Of a stretch of DNA of 64,000 nucleotides, positions 18,655 through 28,301 are shown one piece after another. The stretch is taken from NCBI GenBank assembly GCA_009995225.1, contig JAACPW010000015.1, positions 22,347 through 86,346 on the forward strand, read 5' to 3'. The position numbers and the translations under genes were made by a program. How positions within the stretch are numbered: position 1 is the first letter of the stretch; each line of letters begins with the position of its first letter. The DNA comes from Sphingomonadales bacterium (GTDB lineage Bacteria > Pseudomonadota > Alphaproteobacteria > Sphingomonadales > Sphingomonadaceae). A model generated the notes under the pieces. The model made no database searches. It saw only the letters and a list, made by a program, of their open reading frames with translations, and was not told where the DNA came from.

Positions 18655-19569
18655 CTAGCGACGATCCCGTTCAATGGTATCGGCCGCGCGCGAACCCAGA
18701 TTGCGGTGTCTGACAGTGGGCGAAAATCCTGCGCTGCGCAAGGCCTGAGCCATCCGCTCGGTGGTGTAGACCGATCGGTGTCTCCCACCGGTACAACCAA
18801 AGGCCACGTGGACATATGGCTTGCCCTGCGCGGCATAGCGCGGAAGCAGCAGCAGCAGCAGATCGCGAATCCGGTTGAACGCCTCGGCAAAGGCCGGATC
18901 GCGCGCAATATGGTCACCGACAGCGGCGTCCTGCCCGGTCTGCTCGCGCAAGGTCGGTACCCAATGCGGATTGTCGAGAAAGCGCATGTCGAAAACCAGA
19001 TCGGCCAGCGGCGGCATCCCGCGCGCAAAGCCGAAGCTGGAAAGGGTCAGCGTCAGCGCCGGATCGCCTGCGGTCGGCACAAATAATTCGCGAATCCGGG
19101 ATTGCAGATCATTGCTCGACATCACCGTGGTGTCGATCATCACCTCCGCCCAGCGCCGCAGCGGTTCAAGCAACTCGCGCTCGGAAGCGATACCTTCCAT
19201 CACGGGGCGCCCGTCTGCCATTGGGTGGCGGCGGCGCGTCTCGTTGAAACGGCGCTCCAACTCGCCTCCGGCGCAGTCGAGAAACAAGAAGGTCAGCGCG
19301 ATATCGGGCCTCGCCGCGAGGTCTTTGACCAGCGCGATGATGGCCGCCGTCACAAAGCCGCGGGTGCGCGAATCAAACCCGATGGCAAGCGGGCCGCGCG
19401 CGTCATCCGGCGCAGTGACCAGGCTTTTCAGCATCCGCACCGGGAAATTGTCGATCGTTTCCCAGCCAAGATCTTCCAGCACCGCAAGCGTGGTCGATTT
19501 GCCCGCGCCGGAAAGGCCGGTGACAAGGAGCAATTCGCGTTGGGCTGGCATGGCTTGGGACCCGGTCAT
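18655..19569 (-). CDS. rapZ: RNase adapter protein RapZ
   Basis: 304 residues. The N-terminal P-loop GLSGAGKST (about 18-26) and the C-terminal GCTGGRHRSVYT motif are both diagnostic. In E. coli RapZ guides RNase E to the small RNA GlmZ and so controls glucosamine-6-phosphate synthesis; in alphaproteobacteria its RNA targets are unknown. It lies between hprK (ATGA overlap at 19566-19569) and the EIIA gene, a synteny that links it to the regulatory PTS. Length is normal for the family. Confidence 0.97.
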   Translation of the reverse strand: MTGSQAMPAQRELLLVTGLSGAGKSTTLAVLEDLGWETIDNFPVRMLKSLVTAPDDARGPLAIGFDSRTRGFVTAAIIALVKDLAARPDIALTFLFLDCAGGELERRFNETRRRHPMADGRPVMEGIASERELLEPLRRWAEVMIDTTVMSSNDLQSRIRELFVPTAGDPALTLTLSSFGFARGMPPLADLVFDMRFLDNPHWVPTLREQTGQDAAVGDHIARDPAFAEAFNRIRDLLLLLLPRYAAQGKPYVHVAFGCTGGRHRSVYTTERMAQALRSAGFSPTVRHRNLGSRAADTIERDRR

Positions 19570-20051
19570 GCCTTGTTATCTGGCGCGTCTGTGGGGCAAA
19601 GGGAAGCCGGTTTGAATGCAAGGCCATGCACCGCGAGGGCCCATTCAGCCCGCAGGCCCGCCACCGTGGTGCCCGGATCGAAAGGCAGCACCGGCACCGC
19701 GATGCCAGCGATCGTGCGCCGCACGATGGGCGTGGCCGGGAGGCGTTCCGGCGCTGGCCCGCCCAGGGTGAGGATCAGTGCAACCGGGGCAGGCTCGGCG
19801 AGATCGTGTCGCACAAGGCCCACGCCGCGCACTTCCAGCAGGCCCGCGATGTTCGGGGGTGGAGTGGCGATCAGGCACTTGCCCTGAACTGTCAGTGTGA
19901 CCCCGTCATCACCGATCAGACCGGCCCCGCGATCAAGCAGCGCCAATGCAAGGCTGGATTTTCCACTGCCCGGCGGCCCTTCGATCAGCACCGCACGGCC
20001 CGAGATGGCCACCGCACTTGCCTGAAGCACCAACGGCATAGGCGCGCTCAT
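19566..20051 (-). CDS. hprK: HPr serine kinase, short alphaproteobacterial form
   Basis: 161 residues from the ATG at 20051, which overlaps the chvG stop (ATGA). The Walker A motif GPPGSGKSS is at 25-33, followed by LIGDDGVTL. Firmicute HprK/P has about 310 residues; only the C-terminal kinase domain is present here, as is usual in alphaproteobacteria. It phosphorylates HPr on the regulatory serine, gating phosphotransfer. The signal it reads is unclear because the N-terminal domain is missing. It is co-transcribed with chvI-chvG and rapZ. Confidence 0.93.
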   Translation of the reverse strand: MSAPMPLVLQASAVAISGRAVLIEGPPGSGKSSLALALLDRGAGLIGDDGVTLTVQGKCLIATPPPNIAGLLEVRGVGLVRHDLAEPAPVALILTLGGPAPERLPATPIVRRTIAGIAVPVLPFDPGTTVAGLRAEWALAVHGLAFKPASLCPTDAPDNKA

Positions 20052-21607
20052 GATGCAGCGGGCAGGCGCAACCGCAAACATGCTCCCGGCGCGTCATCAG
20101 GTCGGCTTTCAGCACTGAGCGTGCCATCATGTGCTTCGGCAATGGCCCGCCCAATCGCAAGACCCAGGCCGGAATGATTGCCGAAGCTTTCACCCTCCGG
20201 CCGGTCGGAATGGAAGCGCCGGAAAACGTCTTCGCGTCGTTCAGGCGCGATGCCGGGGCCTGCGTCGCAGATGTCGGTCACGATGCAGCGCTCGAAACGG
20301 CGGATCGAGACATTGATCACGCCGTCGGCGGGCGAGAAGGAAACGGCATTATCGATCAGATTTTCGGCCACCCGTTCCAATTGCGTTGGCACGCCCATGA
20401 CCTTGTAGCTGCCCGGCGCGGTATCGAGAATGATCTGCCGCCCCCCGTTCATCCCTCGATCCTCGCGGCTGCGGACGAGATTTACGAAAAGTTCGGCCAG
20501 ATCAACGCGTTCCAGCGTTGCGCGGCTGATTTCGGCATCAACCCGGCTTGCGGTGGCGATTTCTGTGACAAGGCGGTCGATCCGGCGCACATCATGGGTG
20601 GCAATCTGGATCAGTTCCGCCCGCAGGTCCGGATCATCGACGCGCGGCAGCGTGTCGATTGCGCTGCGCAAGCTGGCGAGCGGGTTCTTGATTTCATGAG
20701 CGACGTCGGCGGCAAAGGTATCGACCGCGTCTATCCGTTGCCGGAGCGCCCCGGTCATGTCCGAGACCGCGCGGGCGAGCAGTCCGATCTCGTCGCTGCG
20801 CTGGGGAAGCCGCGGCACCTCGACTTCACGATCGCGCCCCTGCTTCACCCGCACGGCGGCGCGCGCAAGCAGGCGCAGCGGCGTCACGATCGTACGCGCC
20901 AGAAACAGCGACAGCAGCGCCGAAGCGGCCATGACCAGCAGCATTGCAATGAAGAGGGTAGAGCGCGCTGCCCGCACGCTCTCGGTAATGTCGACCGCGT
21001 TGCGCACGGTCAGCACCGTGGCACCCTGCAACCCCACCGGGACGGCCGCCGTGATGACCGGTGTGCCATCAGTCCAGTCATAAAGGCGCACCTGACTAAG
21101 GCCGAGTTCGCGCGCACGGGCAAGTTCGGGCCAGGCATCGGCCTCTTGCGCCTCGGGTTCGACATAGTCCTGCACGGCCTCTGCGCTGACGATGGTATCG
21201 ACTGTGCGGTCGATCCAGCGGGCAAGGCGTTGTTCCCAATCATCATCATTGATGTCGTTGAAACGGAAGGCGGGCTCGGCAAGGGCGAAGCTGTCGGCAG
21301 TCAGCTTGCCCTCGATATCGAACAGTCGCAGGCGCATCCGCTGTTCCTTGCCGATCTGGACAAGCAGTGCCTCCTGACGCTGGCGTGTGGCCCCCGCGAG
21401 CGCCTCGGCGGTAATCTGCGCCTCGATCCGGGCAAGTTTGAAACGTTCGTTGATCAACTGCGTTCGATAGGTGTCGAGGTAGAACAAGCCCCCGCCCAGG
21501 ATCAGCAACGGCAGGATGTTGACCACCAGAATACGCGCCGTCAGCGCGAATCGGCCGGTTGTGATTGGCTGTTCGCTATTGACGCTGGCGCGCGCGCCTT
21601 CAGTCAT
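20048..21607 (-). CDS. chvG: Sensor histidine kinase ChvG-like
   Basis: 519 residues from the ATG at 21607; the frame is open further upstream but that part is inside chvI. Topology: TM1 about 22-45 ([19 protein letters not shown]), a periplasmic sensor of about 190 residues, TM2 ([22 protein letters not shown]), HAMP, H-box [16 protein letters not shown] with His304, then N-box [11 protein letters not shown] and G-boxes ([16 protein letters not shown]). ChvG/ExoS senses acid or envelope conditions and phosphorylates ChvI. The overlap with chvI (8 bp) and with hprK indicates one operon. Confidence 0.95.
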   Translation of the reverse strand: MTEGARASVNSEQPITTGRFALTARILVVNILPLLILGGGLFYLDTYRTQLINERFKLARIEAQITAEALAGATRQRQEALLVQIGKEQRMRLRLFDIEGKLTADSFALAEPAFRFNDINDDDWEQRLARWIDRTVDTIVSAEAVQDYVEPEAQEADAWPELARARELGLSQVRLYDWTDGTPVITAAVPVGLQGATVLTVRNAVDITESVRAARSTLFIAMLLVMAASALLSLFLARTIVTPLRLLARAAVRVKQGRDREVEVPRLPQRSDEIGLLARAVSDMTGALRQRIDAVDTFAADVAHEIKNPLASLRSAIDTLPRVDDPDLRAELIQIATHDVRRIDRLVTEIATASRVDAEISRATLERVDLAELFVNLVRSREDRGMNGGRQIILDTAPGSYKVMGVPTQLERVAENLIDNAVSFSPADGVINVSIRRFERCIVTDICDAGPGIAPERREDVFRRFHSDRPEGESFGNHSGLGLAIGRAIAEAHDGTLSAESRPDDAPGACLRLRLPAAS

Positions 21608-22403
21608 CGGTGAAGCTGTAACCTGCGCCATAAAGCGTTTCAATTCCATCGAAAGCCGGGTCGACAAGCTTGAACTTGCGCCGCATCCGTTTGATGTGGC
21701 TGTCGACTGTCCGATCATCCACGAAGACATCGTCGGGATAGGCAGCGTCCATCAGTTGGTTGCGGCTTTTGATGACGCCGGGACGGATCGCGAGCGCTTC
21801 GAGGATCAGGAACTCCGTCACCGTAAGGCTCACGGTTTGCGCGTCCCATCTCACCTGATGCCGCGCCGGGTCCATGAAAAGACGTCCGCGGGTGAGTGTG
21901 GCGGGCGCTGGCTCGGGCAACGCGTCGGGATTGGTGCCGGCGGCCAGCGGCTCGGCCCGGCGCAGGATCGCGCGGATGCGGGCGATCAACAGGCGCAAGC
22001 TGAACGGCTTGGCGATATAGTCATCTGCGCCCAATTCCAGCCCGGCTTCCTCGTCGCTTTCATCGTCCTTGCTGGTGAGGAAAATGACCGGCAGCGGCGA
22101 ATGCGCGCGCAGGCGGCGCAGCAATTCAAGCCCGTCCATATTGGGCATTTTGATGTCGAACACGGCCAGGTCGGGCGGATTGTCGAGCAAGGCCTTCAGT
22201 GCGGTATGGCCGTCAGAATAAAGCCGCGTAGCAAAGCCTTCCGCCTGGAGTGCGATCGACACGGTGGTCAGGATGTTGCGATCATCATCCACAAGCGCGA
22301 TCTGGTGCTTGCGCGTTTCCCCATCGGCATGCTCGGCGAGCGACGATGACGGCGCATGTGGCGTCGCGGGCGACGCAGCCGGTTCGGTGATGCTGTCGGA
22401 CAT
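21600..22403 (-). CDS. chvI: Response regulator ChvI-like (OmpR family)
   Basis: 267 residues from the ATG at 22403, chosen because AAAGGA lies about 8 nt upstream and the codons before it are not conserved-looking. After a 33-residue low-complexity leader the receiver begins (IALVDDDRN), with phospho-acceptor Asp83 in [12 protein letters not shown], then FLTSKDD and YIAKPF. A winged-helix DNA-binding domain follows ([29 protein letters not shown]). ChvI controls acid response, envelope and exopolysaccharide genes in rhizobia. It is divergent from pckA, an arrangement conserved in alphaproteobacteria. Confidence 0.96.
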   Translation of the reverse strand: MSDSITEPAASPATPHAPSSSLAEHADGETRKHQIALVDDDRNILTTVSIALQAEGFATRLYSDGHTALKALLDNPPDLAVFDIKMPNMDGLELLRRLRAHSPLPVIFLTSKDDESDEEAGLELGADDYIAKPFSLRLLIARIRAILRRAEPLAAGTNPDALPEPAPATLTRGRLFMDPARHQVRWDAQTVSLTVTEFLILEALAIRPGVIKSRNQLMDAAYPDDVFVDDRTVDSHIKRMRRKFKLVDPAFDGIETLYGAGYSFTDD

Positions 22404-22721
22404 GGTTTCAATCCTTTCTCCCCCGGCGTTCTCCATCGGACAGGCGGTAGCGCCAACCCGCCCTGACCGCAATGCCAGCCAACGACGTCAAGGCTGTCAG
22501 GGGTTGCGTTCAGGCGCGTCGGACGCAAGCCGAACGGCGAATGACAGCACAAGGGGCCGGGGGCGATCCGATGCACAAGCGAAAGCGGCCCAAGGTTGCA
22601 TACGTATGCGCAGGTGCTACGGGGTGACCCACAAGGGATGGGATTCGATGGCTCCCGCCGGCCCGTCTCTGCTGATTTGATCACTCCCGCCTATCTTGCT
22701 GCTGCCCCGCCCAGGAGACGT
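22404..22721. other. chvI-pckA divergent intergenic region
   Basis: 318 bp holding both divergent promoters. The clearest element is a 12-bp perfect palindrome at 22598-22609. No convincing gene is present; the in-frame extension of pckA back to 22596 lacks family-like residues. Confidence 0.7.
22598..22609. promoter_or_regulatory. Palindromic operator candidate GCATACGTATGC upstream of pckA
   Basis: A perfect 12-bp palindrome with a central CG, 112 bp before the pckA start. The symmetry and central CpG match the usual form of LacI/GalR-family operators. A LacI-family repressor/activator (PckR) controls pckA in Sinorhizobium, so this is a reasonable candidate site, but the regulator itself is not in the window. 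Confidence 0.5.
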
Positions 22722-24338
22722 ATGTTGACCTCGCTCGCAACCCCGCTGTCCGCCCAGAACCTTTCCACCCGTGCGCGCCTTCACGCCAATCTTGGCACCG
22801 CCGCATTGGTTGAACATGCGCTGGCCAAAGGCGAAGGCAAGCTGACCAAACACGGCGCTCTGCTGGTCGATACCGGCCGGTTCACCGGGCGCAGCGTCAA
22901 GGACAAGTATATCGTCCGCGACGCCGAAACCGAAGGCACGATCAACTGGGGGACAGTCAACCAGCCGATGAGCCCGGAGCATTTCGCCGCGCTCAAGGCC
23001 GATTTCCTGAAGGAACTCGAAGGGCAAGACGAGCTGTACGTGGCCGACCTGTTCGGCGGATCGCAACCCGAATACCGCGTCAATGTGCGCGTCATCAACC
23101 AGATGGTATGGCACAACCTGTTCATCCGCACGCTGCTGGTGCGCCCGACGGCTGAAGAACTCAGCGACTTCGTCCCCGAATACACGATTATCAATCTGCC
23201 CAGCTTCAAGGCCGACCCGGAGCGCCACGGCTGCCGGAGCGACACGGTGATCGCGGTCAGCTTCACCGAAAAGCTGATTCTGATCGGCAACACCGAATAT
23301 TCGGGCGAGATGAAGAAGGGCGTGTTCGGCCTGCTCAATTACCTTCTGCCTGCGCAGGGCGTGATGCCGATGCATTGCAGCGCCAATGTCGGCAAGGATG
23401 GCAAATCCGCGATCTTCTTCGGCCTTTCGGGCACCGGCAAGACCACGTTGTCAGCCGACGCCAGCCGCACGCTGATCGGCGATGACGAGCATGGCTGGTC
23501 GGACACAGCGGTCTTCAACTTCGAAGGCGGCTGCTATGCCAAGATGATCAACCTGTCGGCCGAAGGCGAGCCGGAGATTTACGCCACCACGCAGATGTTC
23601 GGCACGATCCTCGAGAACGTGACGATGGACCCGGCCACGCGCGAACTCGATTTCACCGACGGCAGCAAGACCGAGAACACCCGCGGCGCCTATCCCATTG
23701 AGTTCATCCCAAACACGTCGGAAAAGAACCTCGGCCCCGCGCCTTCAAACGTGATCATGCTGACTGCCGATGCCTTTGGCGTGCTGCCTCCGATCGCACG
23801 GCTGACGGCGGATCAGGCGATGTATTACTTCCTGTCAGGCTACACCGCCAAGGTCGCCGGCACCGAAATCGGCGTGACCGAGCCCGAAGCCACCTTCAGC
23901 ACATGTTTCGGCGCGGCCTTTATGCCGCGTCATCCCAGCGTTTACGGCAACCTTCTGAAAGAACGGATCGGCAAAGGGAATGTCGCATGCTGGCTGGTCA
24001 ACACCGGCTGGACCGGGGGCAAGTATGGCACCGGCAGCCGGATGCCGATCAAGGCCACCCGCGCGCTGCTCAACGCGGTGCTCGATGGCAACATGGACGA
24101 TGTCGAGTTCCGCAAGGATCCCAATTTCGGCTTCGACGTGCCGGTGCATGTGCCGGTGCTGGCCGAGGCCGGGATCGACCAGACCATCCTCGACCCGCGC
24201 AGCACCTGGGCCGAACCGAGCGAATATGATGCGACCGCAAAGAAGCTGGTCGAATTGTTCATTGCCAACTTCACGCAGTTTGAAGCCTATGTCGATGACG
24301 GCGTTCTGCAAGCAGCGCCGTCACCTGTCGCTGCCTGA
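22722..24338 (+). CDS. pckA: Phosphoenolpyruvate carboxykinase (ATP)
   Basis: 538 residues from the ATG at 22722, preceded by CAGGAG at a good distance. It converts oxaloacetate and ATP to phosphoenolpyruvate, CO2 and ADP, the first committed step of gluconeogenesis. The nucleotide-binding [13 protein letters not shown] (about 234-246), LIGDDEHGW, and the substrate-region [11 protein letters not shown] are intact. Length is normal. Divergent from chvI/chvG: in rhizobia ChvI and carbon source both affect this locus. A terminator follows at 24366-24402. Confidence 0.98.
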   Translation: MLTSLATPLSAQNLSTRARLHANLGTAALVEHALAKGEGKLTKHGALLVDTGRFTGRSVKDKYIVRDAETEGTINWGTVNQPMSPEHFAALKADFLKELEGQDELYVADLFGGSQPEYRVNVRVINQMVWHNLFIRTLLVRPTAEELSDFVPEYTIINLPSFKADPERHGCRSDTVIAVSFTEKLILIGNTEYSGEMKKGVFGLLNYLLPAQGVMPMHCSANVGKDGKSAIFFGLSGTGKTTLSADASRTLIGDDEHGWSDTAVFNFEGGCYAKMINLSAEGEPEIYATTQMFGTILENVTMDPATRELDFTDGSKTENTRGAYPIEFIPNTSEKNLGPAPSNVIMLTADAFGVLPPIARLTADQAMYYFLSGYTAKVAGTEIGVTEPEATFSTCFGAAFMPRHPSVYGNLLKERIGKGNVACWLVNTGWTGGKYGTGSRMPIKATRALLNAVLDGNMDDVEFRKDPNFGFDVPVHVPVLAEAGIDQTILDPRSTWAEPSEYDATAKKLVELFIANFTQFEAYVDDGVLQAAPSPVAA

Positions 24339-24365
24339 GCCGCGCCATACAAGTTGGAGAGGGAG

Positions 24366-24402
24366 AAGCCCCGCCCGGCGTAAGATCGGAGCGGGGCTTT
24401 TT
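24366..24402 (+). terminator. Rho-independent terminator of pckA
   Basis: AAGCCCCGC (24366-24374) pairs perfectly with GCGGGGCTT (24391-24399) and is followed by a T run, 28 bp after the pckA stop. Confidence 0.92.
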
Positions 24403-24463
24403 CGTTGAAATGGCCTAACGCTGTCGGACCGTTCGGTACGAACCGAGTCGGAGGAGACACACC

Positions 24464-24787
24464 ATGAGCATTCTTGATGGTATTCTGAAGAACATCGGCG
24501 GAGCGCCGGACGATGTGGTGAACCTTGCGGCCAAGATCGGGATCGATCCGGCGATGGTCGAACAGGCGATTGCGGCGCTCGGCAAGACACACACCATGGA
24601 CGGCGACACAGTCACGCTGGCAGCGGAGAAGACCGGGATGAGCCCGGACATTCTCAATCAGATCGTCACCGCGATTGGCGGCGAAGGATCTTTGGCGAAC
24701 TTTGCGTCGATGCTGGACCGGGACGGTGACGGCAATCCGGTCAATGACATCATGGGCATGGCCAAGGGTCTGTTCGGCAAGAGCTAA
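24464..24787 (+). CDS. Small DUF937/YidB-like protein
   Basis: 107 residues; CGGAGGAG lies about 10 nt before the ATG. The N-terminal half (MSILDGILKNIGG, VEQAIAALG) resembles a short helical domain, and the C-terminus ends with LDRDGDGNPVNDIMGMAKGLFG, a Gly/Asp-rich tail seen in DUF937/YidB-type bacterial proteins. The DRDGDGN part looks like half an EF-hand loop, though metal binding is unproven. No signal peptide, so presumably cytosolic. It has its own space between two terminator-bounded units. Function unknown. Confidence 0.8.
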   Translation: MSILDGILKNIGGAPDDVVNLAAKIGIDPAMVEQAIAALGKTHTMDGDTVTLAAEKTGMSPDILNQIVTAIGGEGSLANFASMLDRDGDGNPVNDIMGMAKGLFGKS

Positions 24788-24832
24788 GCCGCGCAGGCCG
24801 ATTGAACAGGCGGCGGGTTCGCACGATTGCGC

Positions 24833-26473
24833 CTACCCGCCGTCGCCTTCATCATCCTCATCACTCTCGGTCGCTTCGGGATCGAAACCGTTGGCCACAA
24901 ACTGCCGGCCTTCTGGCACGTCCGCCAACTGGCTGATCAAATTGCGCGCAGCCTCTGCGCGTTTGCCGCCATGCGGATCCGCTGCAACCGGTGCGAGCAG
25001 ATAGCGCGCCAGACCGCTTTCGCCTTCCGCGGCTTTCAACAACGCCACTTCAATCGCCAATGTCTGATCGAACGGGGCCAGTACGCTTGCACGTTCGATC
25101 GCGTGGCGCGCGCCTTCGGGCGGGCTTTCGCCGCGCCGGGTGAAGCTGCGATAGTAGTAGATCAGCGGCTGGGTGTGATCGGTTTCGATCGCGTTCAAAG
25201 CTTCGAAAGGGCGCATTGCGGCAGCGAAAGCGGCATCTTTGTCCGCTTCAGCGGCTGCCTTGCGGAACAGGGCATAGCCGTGCTGGACATAGGCGTTCAG
25301 CGCCCCCGGATCGGTCGCGATCGCAGCCTCAGCCGCCGCGATGGCGGCATCATCATTGCCGGCATCATATTCTGCCTCGGCCAACGCTGCCAGCACAGCA
25401 CCATCGCGGGGGTGTCGTTCAGCGATTTTGCGCGCTTCGGACACCAGCGTGGCGGCCTTTTCTTCGTCGACGCCGCGCTTTGAACGCATGATCACGGGCA
25501 TCATCGCGGCGTGCCCATCACTGATCGCGTTGACCGTGACTTGGCCAATACGAATGTCCTGCGCGGCAAACCGCATCCCGGCCATGCTGCGCTGCCGCGC
25601 ATAATCGTCAAGTTCACGTTCAAGCGCTTCCAAGTCGCCGAAAATCTGCTGTCCTGCGGAAAGGCTTTCCGTGCCGGATGCGACCGCTTGCCAATACTTC
25701 ACCAGTTGGCCCGACCGCGCCGGGTTGAACCGCAGATAATGGTAAAGCAGCCAGCTGCGCCCGTAAAAGGCATCATAGCGTGACCCGCGATTCTTGCGGT
25801 AGGCTTCGTAATCAAGCAGCTCGGTCACCGACACGGGCGCGGCTTGGCTGATTTCCCAGGCGCGTTCATTGTTGGGCAGGCCCAGATCAACCGAGCCATC
25901 GGGGTTGAAGCGCGCGGAGGAGAAATATTCAGCCGCACCCTCGCTCAACCAGCGGGGCATGGCGTGGCGGGCGGAGCCGATCAGGAAGTGGTGGCCGTAT
26001 TCATGAAGCAATGTACCCATTTCTGCGGGCACGCTGTTCGTCCCGCCGCTCCGTTTGCGCCGGGTGCCGATGGCGCCTCGTCCGCCATCGACGGCACGGA
26101 TGCGAACATTGGGTACAAAGGCGACCGAGCCATTGGCCCGCGGGATGTAGAAGCCGCCGACAAATGATCGCGGGCTGCCATAGATATTGCGCAACTCCTC
26201 GACACTGCCGACCAAATACACTGTGAGCCGATTGGAAGGGCTGGGCACCGGCACCCGGCGGCCGCTCTCCAACTCCATCGCCACATGATAGCGTTCAAGC
26301 TGCCGCGCAAATTCGGCGAGGTCTTCTGCACGCGAGTCGGCGTAAATGACGAAGCGATCGCTTTCGGCCTTGTGCCACGCTGCCAGTGCCGGATGGGCCA
26401 TCATCAGCAGCACTGCGGCTGTACCCATCGGGACGTGTGCCCGAACCAACGTACGAAACAGATTGCGAACCAT
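24833..26473 (-). CDS. Exported HExxH metallopeptidase-like protein with TPR repeats
   Basis: 546 residues from the ATG at 26473, with GGAGG about 11 nt upstream; a GTG at 26509 is less likely. A hydrophobic N-terminus (GTAAVLLMMAHPALA) suggests export. The zinc motif HEYGHH (157-162) is followed after 15-20 residues by WLSEGAAEYF, the third-ligand glutamate of gluzincins, so an active peptidase is plausible. The C-terminal half (about 330-520) has Ala-rich TPR-like helices (AALAEAEYDAGNDDAAIAAA). It ends in a very acidic tail, ATESDEDDEGDGG. Such DUF1570-like proteins are widespread in sphingomonads with unknown substrates. Transcribed alone or with the fusion gene upstream. Confidence 0.85.
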   Translation of the reverse strand: MVRNLFRTLVRAHVPMGTAAVLLMMAHPALAAWHKAESDRFVIYADSRAEDLAEFARQLERYHVAMELESGRRVPVPSPSNRLTVYLVGSVEELRNIYGSPRSFVGGFYIPRANGSVAFVPNVRIRAVDGGRGAIGTRRKRSGGTNSVPAEMGTLLHEYGHHFLIGSARHAMPRWLSEGAAEYFSSARFNPDGSVDLGLPNNERAWEISQAAPVSVTELLDYEAYRKNRGSRYDAFYGRSWLLYHYLRFNPARSGQLVKYWQAVASGTESLSAGQQIFGDLEALERELDDYARQRSMAGMRFAAQDIRIGQVTVNAISDGHAAMMPVIMRSKRGVDEEKAATLVSEARKIAERHPRDGAVLAALAEAEYDAGNDDAAIAAAEAAIATDPGALNAYVQHGYALFRKAAAEADKDAAFAAAMRPFEALNAIETDHTQPLIYYYRSFTRRGESPPEGARHAIERASVLAPFDQTLAIEVALLKAAEGESGLARYLLAPVAADPHGGKRAEAARNLISQLADVPEGRQFVANGFDPEATESDEDDEGDGG

Positions 26474-26567
26474 GTCTTGCGTGACCCTCCGCTGCTCTTT
26501 TCTCAGCACCCAAGGTTACGGATTTTATCGTGTATGGCCAGCCCTTTGCTGCGTGAAGGCGCAATTT

Positions 26568-28205
26568 TTAAGGCGATTGCCGGCGTGACTCATCCAGATA
26601 TTGCCAGATGCGGCTGACCACCACCGACCCTTCGCCCACCGCGCTCGCCACGCGCTTGACCGAATGGGCCCGCACATCGCCGACTGCGAAGATGCCGGGT
26701 GCGGTGGTGGCGTAATCATCGGCCTGTCCAGCCGCAGCGCCCGTCAGCACGAAGCCCTTCTCATCGGTTTCGGCCAGGCCTGAAAGCCAGCCGGTGTTGG
26801 GTGCCGCGCCGATCATGATGAACAGCGCGCGGGTATCGATCCGGCGCTCGCTCTGATGCGTCTTCAGCGTAATTGCTTCGAGCCAGGTGTCGCCGTGAAG
26901 CGCGGTGACTTCGGAATGATAGTGGATGGTGATGCGCGGGTCTGCCTCCAGCCGTTGCGAAAGGTAGCTCGACATCGACGCCGCCAGACTGCTGCCGCGC
27001 ACCACCAGGTGCACATGGCCCGCCGCACGGCTCAGGAACATCGCCGCTTGCCCTGCCGAATTGCCGCCGCCGATCACCACGGCGTCGGTTCTGGCGCAGA
27101 AGCGTGCTTCCATCTCGGTGGCCGAATAAAAGACGCCAGCGCCCTCCAGCTCTTCCAGATGATCGAGCGGCAGGCGGCGATATTGCACGCCTGTCGCGAC
27201 CAGCACGGCGCGGGCGCACAGTTCATCCGATCCGTTGTTATCCCCGTCCAGGGTCACGCAATAGGCCCCGTCCTCGCGCCGCGAAACGCTTTCGACCCGG
27301 CGGGGCATGACGAAGCGGGTGCCGAACTTCATCGCCTGCACCTGCCCCCGCCAGGTCAGGTCGGTGCCGCTGATGCCGGTGGGAAAGCCCATGTAATTTT
27401 CGATCCGGCTGGATGTGCCCGCTTGCCCGCCGACGGCGGTATCTTCCACCACCAACGCCTGAATTCCTTCTGATCCGGCATAGACCGCCGCCGCGACGCC
27501 CGCAGGCCCACCGCCGACGATCAGCAGATCATAGGTGCGCTGCGAACAGATATCGAGATCGAGGCCCAGATATTGCGCCACCTTGCGCGGGGTGGGATCG
27601 TCCAACTTCGTGTCCCTACCGAGGATAACCGCCGGTTCGTGCCCGATCAGGCTGCACACCTGCACGGTTTCGGCATCGCGGCCGTCCATGTCATAGCTCT
27701 GGAACGGGATGCGATTGCGCGACAGGAAGCGTTCGACCGCCTGCACCGCCGCATTACGGTCCGCGCCGATGACCTTCACCGCGCTGTTTTTCAGCTCGTA
27801 TTGCTTGCGGCGGCGGGCTGCGAAAACGGTGATGATGTGATCGCTGAGTTCGGGCACGCGGCTCATCAGGTCGAGCATGGCGGTGCGCGGCGCCTCGATC
27901 ACACGGGTATCGACCGCGGCGCGCATCCTGAGGTAATTGGTGGCCCCGTTCAGAAACCCGATCTCGCCCATGAATTGTGTGGGGCCAAGGCTGGCGGGCA
28001 GCAGGCGTTCATCGGTATAAGGATCGACCACCTCGACCTCGCCTTCGACCACGTAGACGAAGCGGTCCAGCGGCTCGCCCATGTCCATGACGATGGAGCC
28101 GGCAGGGTAGAACTTCTCCCCGCCGATGGCGCAGATGGCATCGACGTGGTCCTGCGCCAGCGGCACCCGGCGCATGGTTTCGAGGTCTTGTCCCAAAGTC
28201 TCCAT
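26568..28205 (-). CDS. Cyclic nucleotide-binding domain fused to a thioredoxin reductase-like flavoprotein
   Basis: 545 residues. Residues about 10-135 form a cNMP-binding beta-roll (FYPAGSIVMDMGEPLDRFVY, MGEIGFLNG). About 140-205 resembles a thioredoxin/glutaredoxin-like fold (VERFLSRNRIPFQSYDMD). From 220 on is a pyridine nucleotide-disulfide oxidoreductase with FAD motif LIVGGGPAGVAAA (about 226), NADPH motif VVIGGGNSAGQA (about 375) and C-terminal IFAVGDVRAHSVKRVASAVGEG. At the position of the redox-active CxxC of true thioredoxin reductase it has YSATE (about 357), so disulfide reduction by the usual route is impossible. Known database relatives are annotated as FAD-dependent oxidoreductases; the electron acceptor is unknown. 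Confidence 0.9.
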   Translation of the reverse strand: METLGQDLETMRRVPLAQDHVDAICAIGGEKFYPAGSIVMDMGEPLDRFVYVVEGEVEVVDPYTDERLLPASLGPTQFMGEIGFLNGATNYLRMRAAVDTRVIEAPRTAMLDLMSRVPELSDHIITVFAARRRKQYELKNSAVKVIGADRNAAVQAVERFLSRNRIPFQSYDMDGRDAETVQVCSLIGHEPAVILGRDTKLDDPTPRKVAQYLGLDLDICSQRTYDLLIVGGGPAGVAAAVYAGSEGIQALVVEDTAVGGQAGTSSRIENYMGFPTGISGTDLTWRGQVQAMKFGTRFVMPRRVESVSRREDGAYCVTLDGDNNGSDELCARAVLVATGVQYRRLPLDHLEELEGAGVFYSATEMEARFCARTDAVVIGGGNSAGQAAMFLSRAAGHVHLVVRGSSLAASMSSYLSQRLEADPRITIHYHSEVTALHGDTWLEAITLKTHQSERRIDTRALFIMIGAAPNTGWLSGLAETDEKGFVLTGAAAGQADDYATTAPGIFAVGDVRAHSVKRVASAVGEGSVVVSRIWQYLDESRRQSP

Positions 28206-28266
28206 GCGGCCCTCCTGCGTTGCAAAGATGGCAACATGGGGTCAGACGCAGGCCTTTGCAATTCGC

Positions 28267-28295
28267 CCGTCCCTGCCGTGTGGCAGGGACGGTTT
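28267..28295. terminator. Hairpin downstream of the DUF885 gene
   Basis: Perfect 11-bp arms CCGTCCCTGCC and GGCAGGGACGG around a GTGT loop. It lies 10 bp past the minus-strand DUF885 stop and between it and the next gene. The short T run is on the plus-strand side only, so its direction is uncertain. Confidence 0.6.
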
Positions 28296-28301
28296 GGCGG
28301 T

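Noticed and set aside
20129..21613. A 494-codon plus-strand frame opposite chvG
   Set aside because: It is antisense to an intact histidine kinase with all motifs; no domain in the translation.
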